From contig JBKBLN010000002.1 in assembly GCA_046296415.1 (NCBI GenBank), forward strand, positions 806,001-870,000: DNA of 64,000 nt, given 5' to 3'. How positions within the stretch are numbered: the first letter of the stretch is position 1; each line of letters begins with the position of its first letter. This DNA comes from CAYNRA01 sp046296415. Its GTDB lineage: Bacteria > Bacteroidota > Bacteroidia > Cytophagales > Spirosomataceae. A model generated the notes under the pieces. That model saw only the letters and a program-made list of their open reading frames with translations, had not been told where the DNA came from and searched no databases. Both the position numbers and the translations under genes were made by a program. Of this stretch, positions 26,631 through 35,702 are shown one piece after another.

Positions 26631-28127
26631 ATGGCAGGGATTATTCGAAAGCAAACCATTCAAGGCACCATTTCTTCGTATGTTGGCGTTCTGATCGGAA
26701 CCGCCACCCAAGCGTTTTTTATACCAAATTTCTTTTCTACACAAGAGAATGGTATCATGGCGTTGCTCCTTTCCAACATGTATATTTTTTGCCAAATCGC
26801 CAGCCTTGGATTTAATTCAGCCGGAACAAAATACTTTACATTTTTCCGAAATCCTACAGAAAATCATCGTGGCTACTTATTCTCTGGCTTACTGATTCAG
26901 ACCATCGGATTTTCCCTTGCCTCACTCCTCTATTTGGCTGCTAAACCTTGGATCATAGCCTCAGAAGGAGAAAAAAATGCCTTGTTCGAGACTTACTATT
27001 GGTATCTCATCCCATTGGCTGGGGCAACCCTACTATTCAATCTCTTTGATAACTACGCCAAAGGTCTGTACGATTCGGTGTACGGAACTTTCTATAGCCA
27101 AGTACTTCAACGATTATTTGTTCTCATGGCGGTGCTGGCTGTCGTAGCGGGTTGGATATCATTCCCCCAATTTATGCCACTATGGGCCTTTGCGATCATT
27201 CTGCCCTCCTTTTTAATGATTTATCGAGCCTATCGCCTAGGAAATTTCTCCCTCCGCCCTTCCTTTGATTTCTTTCTCAGCCCGCATGCCAAAGGATTTG
27301 TTCAATTTGCCGGATTTTCCATCCTCACCGGATTATCTTCCATGATTATTCTTCACCTTGACAAAATCATGGTGTATACCTACCTTGGATTGAGCGATAC
27401 GGGTATCTACAATACTGTTTTTTTATTTGCCTCTGTCATGGGTATGTCCTATAATACCGTGATCAAAGCCTCCTCTGCGATTGTCATTGATGGACTCCAA
27501 GAAAATCGCCTCCAAGATGTTGAAACCATCTTTAAAAAGAGTTCGATCAATCTTTTAGTCGTAGGCTGTCTATTACTTGCGACGGTTTGGGTTAGTGTGG
27601 ATGAATTATTTTCATTCATCAAACCCGAATACGCCAAAGCAAAATATGCCCTGCTCTGGATAGGTCTTGGTAAACTCCTAGACCTTGGACACGGAATCAA
27701 CGGATTGATCCTCTCCAATTCCAAATATTATAAGTTGGACTCTTTTTTGGTGATCAGCTTTGTTTTTCTGTTATTTGGTCTGAATCACTGGTTAATCCCC
27801 GCCTATGGAATTGAAGGGGCCACGTATGCCGCTTTTTTAGCAGTTTTGTATTACAATTCCATCAGAACAGGTTTGATTTGGTATTTCCTCCGCATTCATC
27901 CCTTCGGAATGCAACAACTCGTTGTGCTAGGTATTTTCATTCTTTGCATGTTGGCAGGTTATTGGATCCCAACCATTTCCAGTTGGGCCCTTCTACAGCT
28001 TATTTTTCAATCCGGGATCATCGGGATTCTCTTTCTGATACTCATTTGGTTTTCCCGGGTATCTCCCGAAATTAATCAATTGATCCTGACCGGATGGAAG
28101 GTAGTAGGTTCTCTAAAAAATACCTAA
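26631..28127 (+). CDS. Oligosaccharide flippase / polysaccharide biosynthesis membrane protein
   Basis: 498 residues with about 14 predicted hydrophobic spans and the MOP superfamily pattern, such as GFNSAGTKYFTFFRN early on and GLSSMIILHLDKIMVYTYLGLSDTGIYNTVF in the middle. Members move lipid-linked sugars across the inner membrane for exopolysaccharide or O-antigen synthesis. No glycosyltransferase genes are nearby, so the substrate is unknown. Its 3' end overlaps the convergent hybrid kinase by 56 bases, leaving no room for a terminator between them. Confidence 0.88.
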   Translation: MAGIIRKQTIQGTISSYVGVLIGTATQAFFIPNFFSTQENGIMALLLSNMYIFCQIASLGFNSAGTKYFTFFRNPTENHRGYLFSGLLIQTIGFSLASLLYLAAKPWIIASEGEKNALFETYYWYLIPLAGATLLFNLFDNYAKGLYDSVYGTFYSQVLQRLFVLMAVLAVVAGWISFPQFMPLWAFAIILPSFLMIYRAYRLGNFSLRPSFDFFLSPHAKGFVQFAGFSILTGLSSMIILHLDKIMVYTYLGLSDTGIYNTVFLFASVMGMSYNTVIKASSAIVIDGLQENRLQDVETIFKKSSINLLVVGCLLLATVWVSVDELFSFIKPEYAKAKYALLWIGLGKLLDLGHGINGLILSNSKYYKLDSFLVISFVFLLFGLNHWLIPAYGIEGATYAAFLAVLYYNSIRTGLIWYFLRIHPFGMQQLVVLGIFILCMLAGYWIPTISSWALLQLIFQSGIIGILFLILIWFSRVSPEINQLILTGWKVVGSLKNT

Positions 28128-31100
28128 ACTCGGCCTGAAGTTGATTAAATTTGGGCTCAAACCCCGACAAGTCGCCTGATTTAGCCGGAACTTCAAGCGC
28201 CTTGGCCACTTCATGAATGCGCATCAGGCCAATGGTACCCGAATTTCCCTTGAGTGTATGTAACTCACGCTGAATGATGGCTACATCCCCTGTAGGAAAT
28301 GCCTCGCCAGTCAAATGTATTTGCTCCTCTGCTTCTTGTCGAAAATCATCATATACACCCAAAAGTGTTTCAGCACCTACCATGTCCAATAAACCAAGAT
28401 ACACTTCCCGATCTAGCGCAGGGATATCCTGTAAGTCAACCACCTCGGTTGATACTCGATTCACTCCTGTGTTTACCTGTTTCGGAGACGACAACCGGGG
28501 GGAATTCCATTGCAAAATTTCATGAATCTTTTGCAAAAGTCCTTGAGCACGAATGGGCTTAGGTAGGTAATCGTCCATGCCTAAACTAAGGAAACGTTCC
28601 CGATCCTGTTGCATCGAATAGGCTGTCATGGCAACTACCTTGGGGAGTCGGTCACCATACAAGGCACGTAATTTTTGGGTGGTTTCAATTCCATCCATTT
28701 CGGGCATCTGAATATCCATCAGAATGACATCAAAATCTGGATGCTCAGCCACAAGCTCAATAGCTCGGTGGCCGCTATCTGCCGAAATCACTCGACAATT
28801 GGCTTTTGTCATGATCTCAGTCGCCACCTTTCGGTTAATCTGGTTGTCGTCCACTAAAAGAACAAAAGGAGAATAATCAACGAAATAGTCCGCCAACTTG
28901 GCTTCTTGTTGGTGTTGTGCCTCCGAAATTGGCTCGATCGCGGTTGATTTAATTTGTACAGTAAACCAAAACGTACTTCCTTTGCCTTCCACCGATTGGA
29001 CCCCCATATCTCCGTTCATGTGCCGGCAAAGCTCCCGTGAGATCGCCAAGCCTAGGCCTGTACCTCCAAAGGACTTCTTCGTCGAATTATCGATTTGCTG
29101 AAAAGCCGAAAACAACAGTGCTTGATTTTGTGGTGAAATACCGATCCCCGTATCTTGTACCTCCACACGAATCGTATGTTTTTTCCCTTGTTGAGCAACC
29201 TGGGTCACCGAAATATGCACCCGTCCATGCTCCGTAAACTTTAAAGCATTGGAGGTTAAATTTGAAAAAATCTGCAAGAGCCGCGTTGCATCCCCAATCC
29301 AAAAAGGTGGCACTTCCGGCGCAATGGCATAATCCAAAGAATTCGACTTTTCACGCGCACGTTGCGCAAACAAAGTAACCAGTCGATCCAATAACTCCTT
29401 GAAAATAAAGGGAGCCGGATGTAATTCCATTTTACCCGCCTCAATTTTAGACAGGTCTAGAATATCATTTAAAATGGTCAAGAGTGTCTCAGACGACTTC
29501 TTGATTGTCTGCACGTATTCTTTTTGATCAGGTGCTAAAGACGTGTCATTCAACACATCAATCATCCCAATGATGCCATTCATTGGCGTCCGAATTTCAT
29601 GACTCATATTGGCTAAAAACCGCTCTTTGACCTTCAATGAATGTTCTGCTTGCTCTTTGGCCACCAATAATTCCTCGGCATTCCGCTTCAACTCCGAAAT
29701 ATCCCGAGCAACCCCTTCCACTTCAATCGGAATTCCCCGGCTATCCTTAATCATCCGGATATTCAACATAAATTGCCGCAGTTCTCCATTTTTTCGCTTG
29801 ACGTTCACTTCAAAATTGGTCAAAGCTCCGCCTTTAAGCAGCGACTTAATATGTTGGGAAGAATCAAGCGCATTTTCAAAGAATTTGTCCACTTTATTCC
29901 CCATAACCTCAGCGACTGCATACCCAGTGTGCGTTTCCACCGAGGGGGAAATCATGGTTATACGACCATTCAGGTCTGTTCTATAATATATATCAATAAA
30001 TGATTCGATGATGTTCCGAAACTTTTCCTCGCTTCGTTGCAAAGAGAGCATGGCATTTTTTTGCTCGGTGATATTTCGAGCAATACCCGAAACCTCCTCA
30101 ATTTCTCCACTTTCTGACGAAAGAATGGGATTCAAATAAAATTCATACCAGTCATTTCCACCATCTAATGCTCCCCAATTCATCTGGAAATACTGAGGCC
30201 TGCCAGCAAATGCCAAATTGTATTTTTCTCGCAATATCGGGCGATCCTCGGGGGCAATCAATCGCCAACCCATTTTCTCCAATGAAGAATGAATCGCAGG
30301 CTTGACCCCCAATACGGTGTAAAGAAGTGCCTCGTAGTTCTTATTGAAGGAGCTGAGTAATCGCTTTTGATTCGCGGTCCAGATGATATGAGACGAACTA
30401 TCAAATACAGCGTTGAGTCGAGCCGTTTGGCGCATCAAATCAGCCTCATTTTGTTTTCTGAGCAAAGCAAGAGCGACTTGCCCAGACACAAACTCCAATA
30501 ACTCCAAGTCACGATTCGAAAACTTGTTGGCATCGCTGTAGGATTTGATCCCAATCACACCAGTGGTTTTACCATTCACCTTCAACGGCACACAAACCAT
30601 GATTTCAGGCAAAACTTGGCCATATATGAATATTTTTTGATGCTCTACCAGTGCTTCAATATCCGATTTGCTTAGAAATAAGGGTTTATTCTGAACAATC
30701 GAATACTCCACAATACCATTCCCCATCTTGCGGCGAAGGTAATTTTGCTCGGTTTCATACTGTTCATCCACGTGATAAGGAAAATAAATGGCCCCCTCAT
30801 CTGGCTCATACACGGCCACAAAGAAATTATTTGCGTACAAATTCTTTTGAAGCTCCATATGCACCTGATGCAAAAACTCGTGCAATTCCCGTGTTCTCAG
30901 ATTCGATTGTGCAATCGAATGATATAGGTTTTGTGCCTTTTCAGCTCGATGACGCTGACTGATATCCCGAAATAAACACCGGAAGGCCACCGGTACTCCG
31001 TCCTCCACTCGGCAATTGACATCACCAGATAAATAAACCCGTTTGGCATCCCGGCTGCGAACTAACACCTCCAAATCATGATAATGTACCCCCTGGCTGA

Positions 31101-31383
31101 TTCGACCGAAAGCCTCTCGAATCTTATCTTGCACACTAGGATGAACAATATCAAAGAATGTCAGATCATTCAATTCCCGCTCCGAATACCCCAATGCCTC
31201 CTGAAAAGCACGATTCACGTATTGAAATGAGAAATCTGGGGAAAGCAATAGGATTAACTCGGATGTGTTATCCACCAAATCCTGTAGCTGATGTGAGCTT
31301 TTTTGCCGTGACAGGTAATCAACCTGACTACGTAAGTGTACTATTTCTTCTTCCAAAGATTGAATGCGAGGGAGCGATTCCAT
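28072..31383 (-). CDS. Hybrid sensor histidine kinase with PAS, GAF, receiver and Hpt domains
   Basis: 1103 residues, no membrane span. Domains in order: short coiled coil (1-30), PAS (about 35-150), GAF (about 165-315), two PAS domains (320-445 and 455-575), HisKA with His595 in NMSHEIRTP, HATPase_c (700-815, DTGIGISPQN, GTGLGLAIS), receiver with Asp890 in LMDIQMPEMDG, and C-terminal Hpt with His1042 in LHTLKGNSG. It can run a full internal phosphorelay and needs an external output regulator. No partner is next to it. Ligands of PAS/GAF are unknown. It is convergent with the flippase and divergent from ksgA. Confidence 0.94.
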   Translation of the reverse strand: MESLPRIQSLEEEIVHLRSQVDYLSRQKSSHQLQDLVDNTSELILLLSPDFSFQYVNRAFQEALGYSERELNDLTFFDIVHPSVQDKIREAFGRISQGVHYHDLEVLVRSRDAKRVYLSGDVNCRVEDGVPVAFRCLFRDISQRHRAEKAQNLYHSIAQSNLRTRELHEFLHQVHMELQKNLYANNFFVAVYEPDEGAIYFPYHVDEQYETEQNYLRRKMGNGIVEYSIVQNKPLFLSKSDIEALVEHQKIFIYGQVLPEIMVCVPLKVNGKTTGVIGIKSYSDANKFSNRDLELLEFVSGQVALALLRKQNEADLMRQTARLNAVFDSSSHIIWTANQKRLLSSFNKNYEALLYTVLGVKPAIHSSLEKMGWRLIAPEDRPILREKYNLAFAGRPQYFQMNWGALDGGNDWYEFYLNPILSSESGEIEEVSGIARNITEQKNAMLSLQRSEEKFRNIIESFIDIYYRTDLNGRITMISPSVETHTGYAVAEVMGNKVDKFFENALDSSQHIKSLLKGGALTNFEVNVKRKNGELRQFMLNIRMIKDSRGIPIEVEGVARDISELKRNAEELLVAKEQAEHSLKVKERFLANMSHEIRTPMNGIIGMIDVLNDTSLAPDQKEYVQTIKKSSETLLTILNDILDLSKIEAGKMELHPAPFIFKELLDRLVTLFAQRAREKSNSLDYAIAPEVPPFWIGDATRLLQIFSNLTSNALKFTEHGRVHISVTQVAQQGKKHTIRVEVQDTGIGISPQNQALLFSAFQQIDNSTKKSFGGTGLGLAISRELCRHMNGDMGVQSVEGKGSTFWFTVQIKSTAIEPISEAQHQQEAKLADYFVDYSPFVLLVDDNQINRKVATEIMTKANCRVISADSGHRAIELVAEHPDFDVILMDIQMPEMDGIETTQKLRALYGDRLPKVVAMTAYSMQQDRERFLSLGMDDYLPKPIRAQGLLQKIHEILQWNSPRLSSPKQVNTGVNRVSTEVVDLQDIPALDREVYLGLLDMVGAETLLGVYDDFRQEAEEQIHLTGEAFPTGDVAIIQRELHTLKGNSGTIGLMRIHEVAKALEVPAKSGDLSGFEPKFNQLQAEFRYFLENLLPSIRSGSID

Positions 31384-31450
31384 ACGGTATCAAATAGTCT
31401 AATTGGGTAAATTTACCTGAAAAAAATAGGTTTTCGTAGGTAGAAATGGG

Positions 31451-31458
31451 TAATTTTG
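31451..31458 (+). promoter_or_regulatory. Bacteroidota-type -7 element TAATTTTG before ksgA
   Basis: An exact TAnnTTTG match 25 bases before the ksgA ATG. A TTTTCG at 31431 sits near the -33 distance. Confidence 0.5.
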
Positions 31459-31483
31459 ACAGAATTTAAGAAGAAGTAGCGAG

Positions 31484-32275
31484 ATGGAAGCGGTTAAAGC
31501 AAAAAAACACCTAGGACAACACTTTTTACGCGATTTAAAAGCCGCCGAACGCATCGTTTCCCTGCTTTCCGGTCATGGAGGATATCATAAAGTATTGGAG
31601 ATTGGCCCTGGCATGGGAGTCTTGACCCAATACTTGCTTCCACAAGGAAAATTCGAAACCCATGTGGTGGAAATCGACACCGAATCGGTGAATTACCTTC
31701 AAAAACACTACCCGGATCTGTCACCCCGAATTCATAGCCAAGATTTCCTTAAAATGAATTTGGAAGAGGTACTTTCGTTGGGTCCCGATGAAAAAATGGC
31801 GATCATTGGTAATTTCCCTTATAATATTTCGACTCAGATCTTCTTTCATGCCTTAGAATTTCGCCAACAAGTGACCGAAATCGTTTGCATGCTACAGAAA
31901 GAGGTAGCGCAACGCATCGCTTCCCCTGAAGGAAATAAAGACTATGGCATATTGAGTGTTTTTTTGCAAGCCTTTTATGACATCGAATACGTATTCACTG
32001 TCTTACCCGGAGCTTTTATCCCGCCACCCAAGGTTGATTCCGGTATCATTCGATTGCGTCGAAATAGCCGTACCTCATTACCCTGCAATGAAAAGCTGTT
32101 CACACAAGTAGTGAAAGTTGGTTTCAATCAAAGACGAAAAAAGCTGCGAAATCCGTTGAAATCACTCGGGGTGCAATTCGATCATCCTTTACTTGAAAAA
32201 CGAGCTGAACAATTGTCTGTTGAAGACTTTTTTGAACTCACCCGGTTGATTGAGGACTCCCGAAAAACCGATTAA
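31484..32275 (+). CDS. rsmA: 16S rRNA dimethyladenosine methyltransferase
   Basis: 263 residues, typical for RsmA/KsgA. The start KKHLGQHFLRD, SAM-binding LEIGPGMGVLT, acidic EIDTE, and catalytic NFPYNIS are all present, as is the rRNA-binding C-terminal helix region (VKVGFNQRRKKLRNPLK). It dimethylates two adjacent adenines near the 3' end of 16S rRNA during small-subunit assembly. It is first gene of an operon with mgtE (12-base gap) and dtd, all tied to ribosome function or Mg2+ supply. Confidence 0.96.
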   Translation: MEAVKAKKHLGQHFLRDLKAAERIVSLLSGHGGYHKVLEIGPGMGVLTQYLLPQGKFETHVVEIDTESVNYLQKHYPDLSPRIHSQDFLKMNLEEVLSLGPDEKMAIIGNFPYNISTQIFFHALEFRQQVTEIVCMLQKEVAQRIASPEGNKDYGILSVFLQAFYDIEYVFTVLPGAFIPPPKVDSGIIRLRRNSRTSLPCNEKLFTQVVKVGFNQRRKKLRNPLKSLGVQFDHPLLEKRAEQLSVEDFFELTRLIEDSRKTD

Positions 32276-32287
32276 CCCCCACTTGCC

Positions 32288-33643
32288 ATGGCGACATTTG
32301 AACTAAGCAAAGAGTATGTAGAACAAATAGAATCAGCCATCGAAGCCCGCAATGAAGATTTCCTTCGTCAAGAACTGGAACAACTCTTCGCTGCCGATAT
32401 TGCCTCCATTCTCTATGAAATTAATGGAGAACAAGCTCATTATGTGCTGCAATTGGTAGATACCGAGACAGGTGCTGAAATTCTATCCAATATTGATTCG
32501 GACGACCGCAAAAAGTTCATCCGTGAACAATTTACCGTCGAAGAAATTGCTAAATATGTCAATCTATTTGATTCAGATGATGCCGCCGACCTTCTCAATG
32601 AACAACCCATTCAAATTCGAGAGGAAGTTATTGCCTTACTGGAAGATCGTGAGCAAGCTCGTTTCATCATCGACCTAATGCACTACCCGGAGGATGTTGC
32701 CGGTGGACTAATGCAAAAAGAGTTGGTCAAGGTCAAATCCAATCAAACAGTTTCTGAATGTGTTGAAATCATTCGGCAACAAGCTGAAAACGTCGATAAG
32801 GTCTATGCTGTTTACGTTGTAGACGACGATCAAAAACTTCAGGGCATTGTCTCCCTCAAACAAATCGTACTTGCTCGAAAAAATACCAAAATTGAAAATA
32901 TTCTCGAACAAGATATCGTCTATGTGGAAACCACTCGATCGGGGGAAGAAGTAGCCGAAATCATGCAACGATATGACCTAGAAGCCATCCCGGTAGTCAA
33001 TACACTGGGGCGTCTTTTGGGACGAATTACCATCGATGACGTCGTCGACTTTATTACAGACAAGGCGGAGGAGGACATCCAAGTCATGGCCGGTATTACA
33101 GGAGAAGCAGAGGAAGATGATAGCATTTGGGTTCTGGCCAGAGCCCGATTACCCTGGTTAATTGTAGGAGTGGTTGGTTCTCTTTTGGCTGCTACCGTCA
33201 TTCATGCCTTTGAAGAAGGATTAGCCCGAATCTCCGCCCTCGCGATGTTCATCCCAATTATGGGTTCCACGGGTGGAAATGTGGGAATCCAAACTTCCTC
33301 CTTGATCGTTCAGAGCCTAGCTGAAAAATCAGGCTTGGAAATCAGTTTGGGGAAGAGATTATCGAAAATCCTGCTTGTTGCCCTCATTAACGGCTTTGTG
33401 ATCGGTGCGCTAGCCGGAAGCTATGTGTACCTAATCGGAGAACCCTCCTTGTTTTGGGTAGTTTGCATGTCACTTCTTTCCGTCGTGATCCTTGCCTCAT
33501 GCATGGGAACTTTAACTCCTTTGATACTGGATAAAATTGGGATCAATCCAGCCATCGCCTCTGGCCCATTCATAACGACCGCCAATGACCTCGTTGGCAT
33601 TGGAGCGTATTTTGGTATTGCCCAACTTTTATTAAACTTATGA
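32288..33643 (+). CDS. mgtE: Magnesium transporter MgtE
   Basis: 451 residues. The N-terminal superhelical MgtE_N domain covers about 20-130 (DSDDAADLLNEQP). Two CBS domains lie at about 140-260, and five membrane helices occupy the last 170 residues, with the pore segment PIMGSTGGNVGIQTSSLIVQ. The acidic N and CBS parts sense cytoplasmic Mg2+ and close the channel. It overlaps dtd by ATGA. Confidence 0.95.
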   Translation: MATFELSKEYVEQIESAIEARNEDFLRQELEQLFAADIASILYEINGEQAHYVLQLVDTETGAEILSNIDSDDRKKFIREQFTVEEIAKYVNLFDSDDAADLLNEQPIQIREEVIALLEDREQARFIIDLMHYPEDVAGGLMQKELVKVKSNQTVSECVEIIRQQAENVDKVYAVYVVDDDQKLQGIVSLKQIVLARKNTKIENILEQDIVYVETTRSGEEVAEIMQRYDLEAIPVVNTLGRLLGRITIDDVVDFITDKAEEDIQVMAGITGEAEEDDSIWVLARARLPWLIVGVVGSLLAATVIHAFEEGLARISALAMFIPIMGSTGGNVGIQTSSLIVQSLAEKSGLEISLGKRLSKILLVALINGFVIGALAGSYVYLIGEPSLFWVVCMSLLSVVILASCMGTLTPLILDKIGINPAIASGPFITTANDLVGIGAYFGIAQLLLNL

Positions 33644-34092
33644 TAGCAGTCATTCAACGTGTTTCGGAAGCGCAGGTGGTCGTCAACTCGGAAGTGGTCG
33701 GACAAATCGGAGTTGGTTTCATGGTTTTACTCGGTATCACCCACGAGGACACCTCTGAGGATGTCCAGTGGTTAGCTCAAAAAATCGTAGCTCTACGCGT
33801 GTTTTCAGATACGGAAGGAAAAATGAATGAAAACTTAACTTCCGTCGATGGAAATATCCTGCTCATCAGTCAATTTACCTTACATGCCCTGACCAAAAAA
33901 GGGAATCGCCCTTCTTTCATTGAGGCAGCCCGACCGGAAGTAGCCATCCCGCTATATGAAGCCATGATCCAAGCACTGCAAGAACTGACCCAAAAGGAAA
34001 TTCAAACCGGAATTTTTGGCGCCGATATGAAGGTCTCCCTTATCAACGACGGACCCGTAACCTTGGTGATCGATTCGAAAAATAAGAAGTAA
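33640..34092 (+). CDS. dtd: D-aminoacyl-tRNA deacylase
   Basis: 150 residues, family length. Key motifs are the N-terminal IQRVSEAQV, the catalytic SQFTLHA, and the cross-subunit NDGPVT near the end (Gly-cisPro), which reject L-amino acids. The enzyme removes D-amino acids and misloaded glycine from tRNA. Its ATG overlaps the mgtE stop by four bases, so translation is coupled. No terminator is seen after it; the next gene is convergent and adjacent. Confidence 0.95.
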   Translation: MIAVIQRVSEAQVVVNSEVVGQIGVGFMVLLGITHEDTSEDVQWLAQKIVALRVFSDTEGKMNENLTSVDGNILLISQFTLHALTKKGNRPSFIEAARPEVAIPLYEAMIQALQELTQKEIQTGIFGADMKVSLINDGPVTLVIDSKNKK

Positions 34093-34521
34093 CTACCTTA
34101 TGATCTGAATGGAGGGATTCCGTTTGACCAACTCTTCAATGAATTCGGACGCAGGCTCCGGATCGATTAAAATTTCATCATACCGACCATACTGTATTAA
34201 AAGACCTTTATTCCCAAACGCTAACCTTAATCCAGCCCATAAATACCCCCCAATCCGAACAGAACGAATGGACTGAATGGGTATCTCTCCTCGAATAAAT
34301 CCAAGATGCCGGTAACGCAAAAACGACTGGTCCATTTGGACCTCAGTACGTTTTACGAGAAGAAAAAAGATAATGAAGGTAAGGCCCAAGATCACCGACA
34401 AAATAAAAGATTCCTTCGTCATGGCCAATCCAGCTCCCACAAAAATTCCAAGCACAATAAACCCGTAGAGCAAAATAAAACGATATGGCCGGATTCTTAT
34501 TCGAAATACCAAATTCTCCAT
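34093..34521 (-). CDS. Small membrane protein, possible bacterial PH-like domain
   Basis: 142 residues from ATG 34521; a TTG extension from 34569 is not needed. Two hydrophobic segments near the start (FILLYGFIVLGIFVGAG, FILSVILGLTFIIFFLL) are followed by a soluble part with DQSFLRYRHLGFIRGEIPIQ and SIRSVRIGGYLWAGLRLA. This layout resembles bacterial PH/DUF304-like proteins, but I cannot assign a function. It abuts dtd tail to tail and has an intrinsic terminator hairpin 68 bases upstream of its start on the same strand. Confidence 0.7.
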   Translation of the reverse strand: MENLVFRIRIRPYRFILLYGFIVLGIFVGAGLAMTKESFILSVILGLTFIIFFLLVKRTEVQMDQSFLRYRHLGFIRGEIPIQSIRSVRIGGYLWAGLRLAFGNKGLLIQYGRYDEILIDPEPASEFIEELVKRNPSIQIIR

Positions 34522-34588
34522 TTCCCCTTTTTTTTGGAATGAAATGACTTTTAGATTATCAATTACCAATCAAATTACTCCAATTTAT

Positions 34589-34623
34589 AAAAAAATCAGG
34601 TCTTCTACTTGAATAAAAGACCT
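34589..34623 (-). terminator. Orphan intrinsic terminator or attenuator
   Basis: On the minus strand a perfect 7-base stem (AGGTCTT with AAGACCT, 12-base loop) is followed by GA and seven T residues. No minus-strand gene ends here. It either attenuates the gene starting at 34521 or ends an unannotated small RNA. Confidence 0.55.
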
Positions 34624-34926
34624 AATTCAACGGTTAAGGACAACTAAATGCAGGGATAAACCTTAGGTATGTAGTTTAAGGGACTAGACAGATTCAATTA
34701 AAACAATGGATCAAAATGACTTATTTAATAGGGTTAAGCCTACTTTAAAAAGGAAAAATTAGGTCAAAATATGTTTTTTATCACAAAAATTGATTTTAAT
34801 TTGACATAAATATAGTGTCCAATTACCTGTATTCAAGTCCACTTGTGACAACGTTGGGTATAGTATATCCTTGAGTAAGTAAACAGGATTGATTTGTCAG
34901 TAAAAATTATGTGAGAACGAAAGTAG
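34624..34926. other. Spacer, AT-rich, no gene seen
   Basis: About 300 bases upstream of the LytTR regulator. They hold its promoter region and possibly a small RNA on the minus strand ending at the orphan terminator. No exact TAnnTTTG site is found on either strand. Confidence 0.4.
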
Positions 34927-35646
34927 ATGATGCAAATAAGAACACTCATTTTGGATGATGACCCGCTCTGGCAGCAATCCCTTAGTAAGCTTGTACTTCT
35001 TCATCCAAGTTTGCAATTAGTCGGAATTGGTTCAAATGCCCTAGAAGGGTATCAAATCTTGGCTGAAAAAGCCATCGATCTCCTTATATGTGATATCGAG
35101 ATGCCGGAGGTCAATGGTATTGAATGGATCAAAAACCTGACGCATCCCCCTTTAGTTGTGCTAGTAACTTCCCACCAGGAATACGCGCTGGATGGATACG
35201 AAATTTCTCCAGTAGATTTCCTTGTAAAGCCCTTGGATGTCGCCCGCTTTTTTAAGAGTATCGATCGGGTAAAAGAGCGTTTAAGCAAAACCCAAAGTTT
35301 CTCCACAGTATCGCCCTATCTCTTCATTAGAGAACAAAATGCGTATATTCAGATTCCATACCATCAAATTGAATACATGGAGTCCGAAGATAATATTCTA
35401 AAAATCATCACCCCAACCAAAATATTCCAACCCATATTAACGATCGGGAAAATGGAACAATTTTTAAAGGGCGATGTTTTCATTCGGATTCATCGATCCT
35501 TTCTTGTCAATCGGGAAGCAATTGTTCGAATTTCCAAAAATGAGATCACTACACAATCCGGAAAAGTTTTACCTATAGGTGACCAATATCGTGATCAAAT
35601 CAGTCAATCGCATATCAAAAACCATTTGATTACACGCCAAAACTAA
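34927..35646 (+). CDS. LytTR family response regulator
   Basis: 239 residues. The receiver domain (1-120) has Asp56 in CDIEMPEVNG and the acidic triplet DDDP. The LytTR DNA-binding domain (about 135-235) shows FIREQNAYIQIPYHQIEYME and FIRIHRSFLVNREAI. LytTR proteins bind paired direct repeats in promoters. The sensor 56 bases downstream is the likely partner, although it is a HisKA-type and not the LytS-type kinase usually paired with LytTR. Confidence 0.93.
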   Translation: MMQIRTLILDDDPLWQQSLSKLVLLHPSLQLVGIGSNALEGYQILAEKAIDLLICDIEMPEVNGIEWIKNLTHPPLVVLVTSHQEYALDGYEISPVDFLVKPLDVARFFKSIDRVKERLSKTQSFSTVSPYLFIREQNAYIQIPYHQIEYMESEDNILKIITPTKIFQPILTIGKMEQFLKGDVFIRIHRSFLVNREAIVRISKNEITTQSGKVLPIGDQYRDQISQSHIKNHLITRQN

Positions 35647-35702
35647 TGCCTTGATTGCCAAGGAAAAAGCAAACATCCTAACTCAAAATACCCTAAATTG
35701 AC

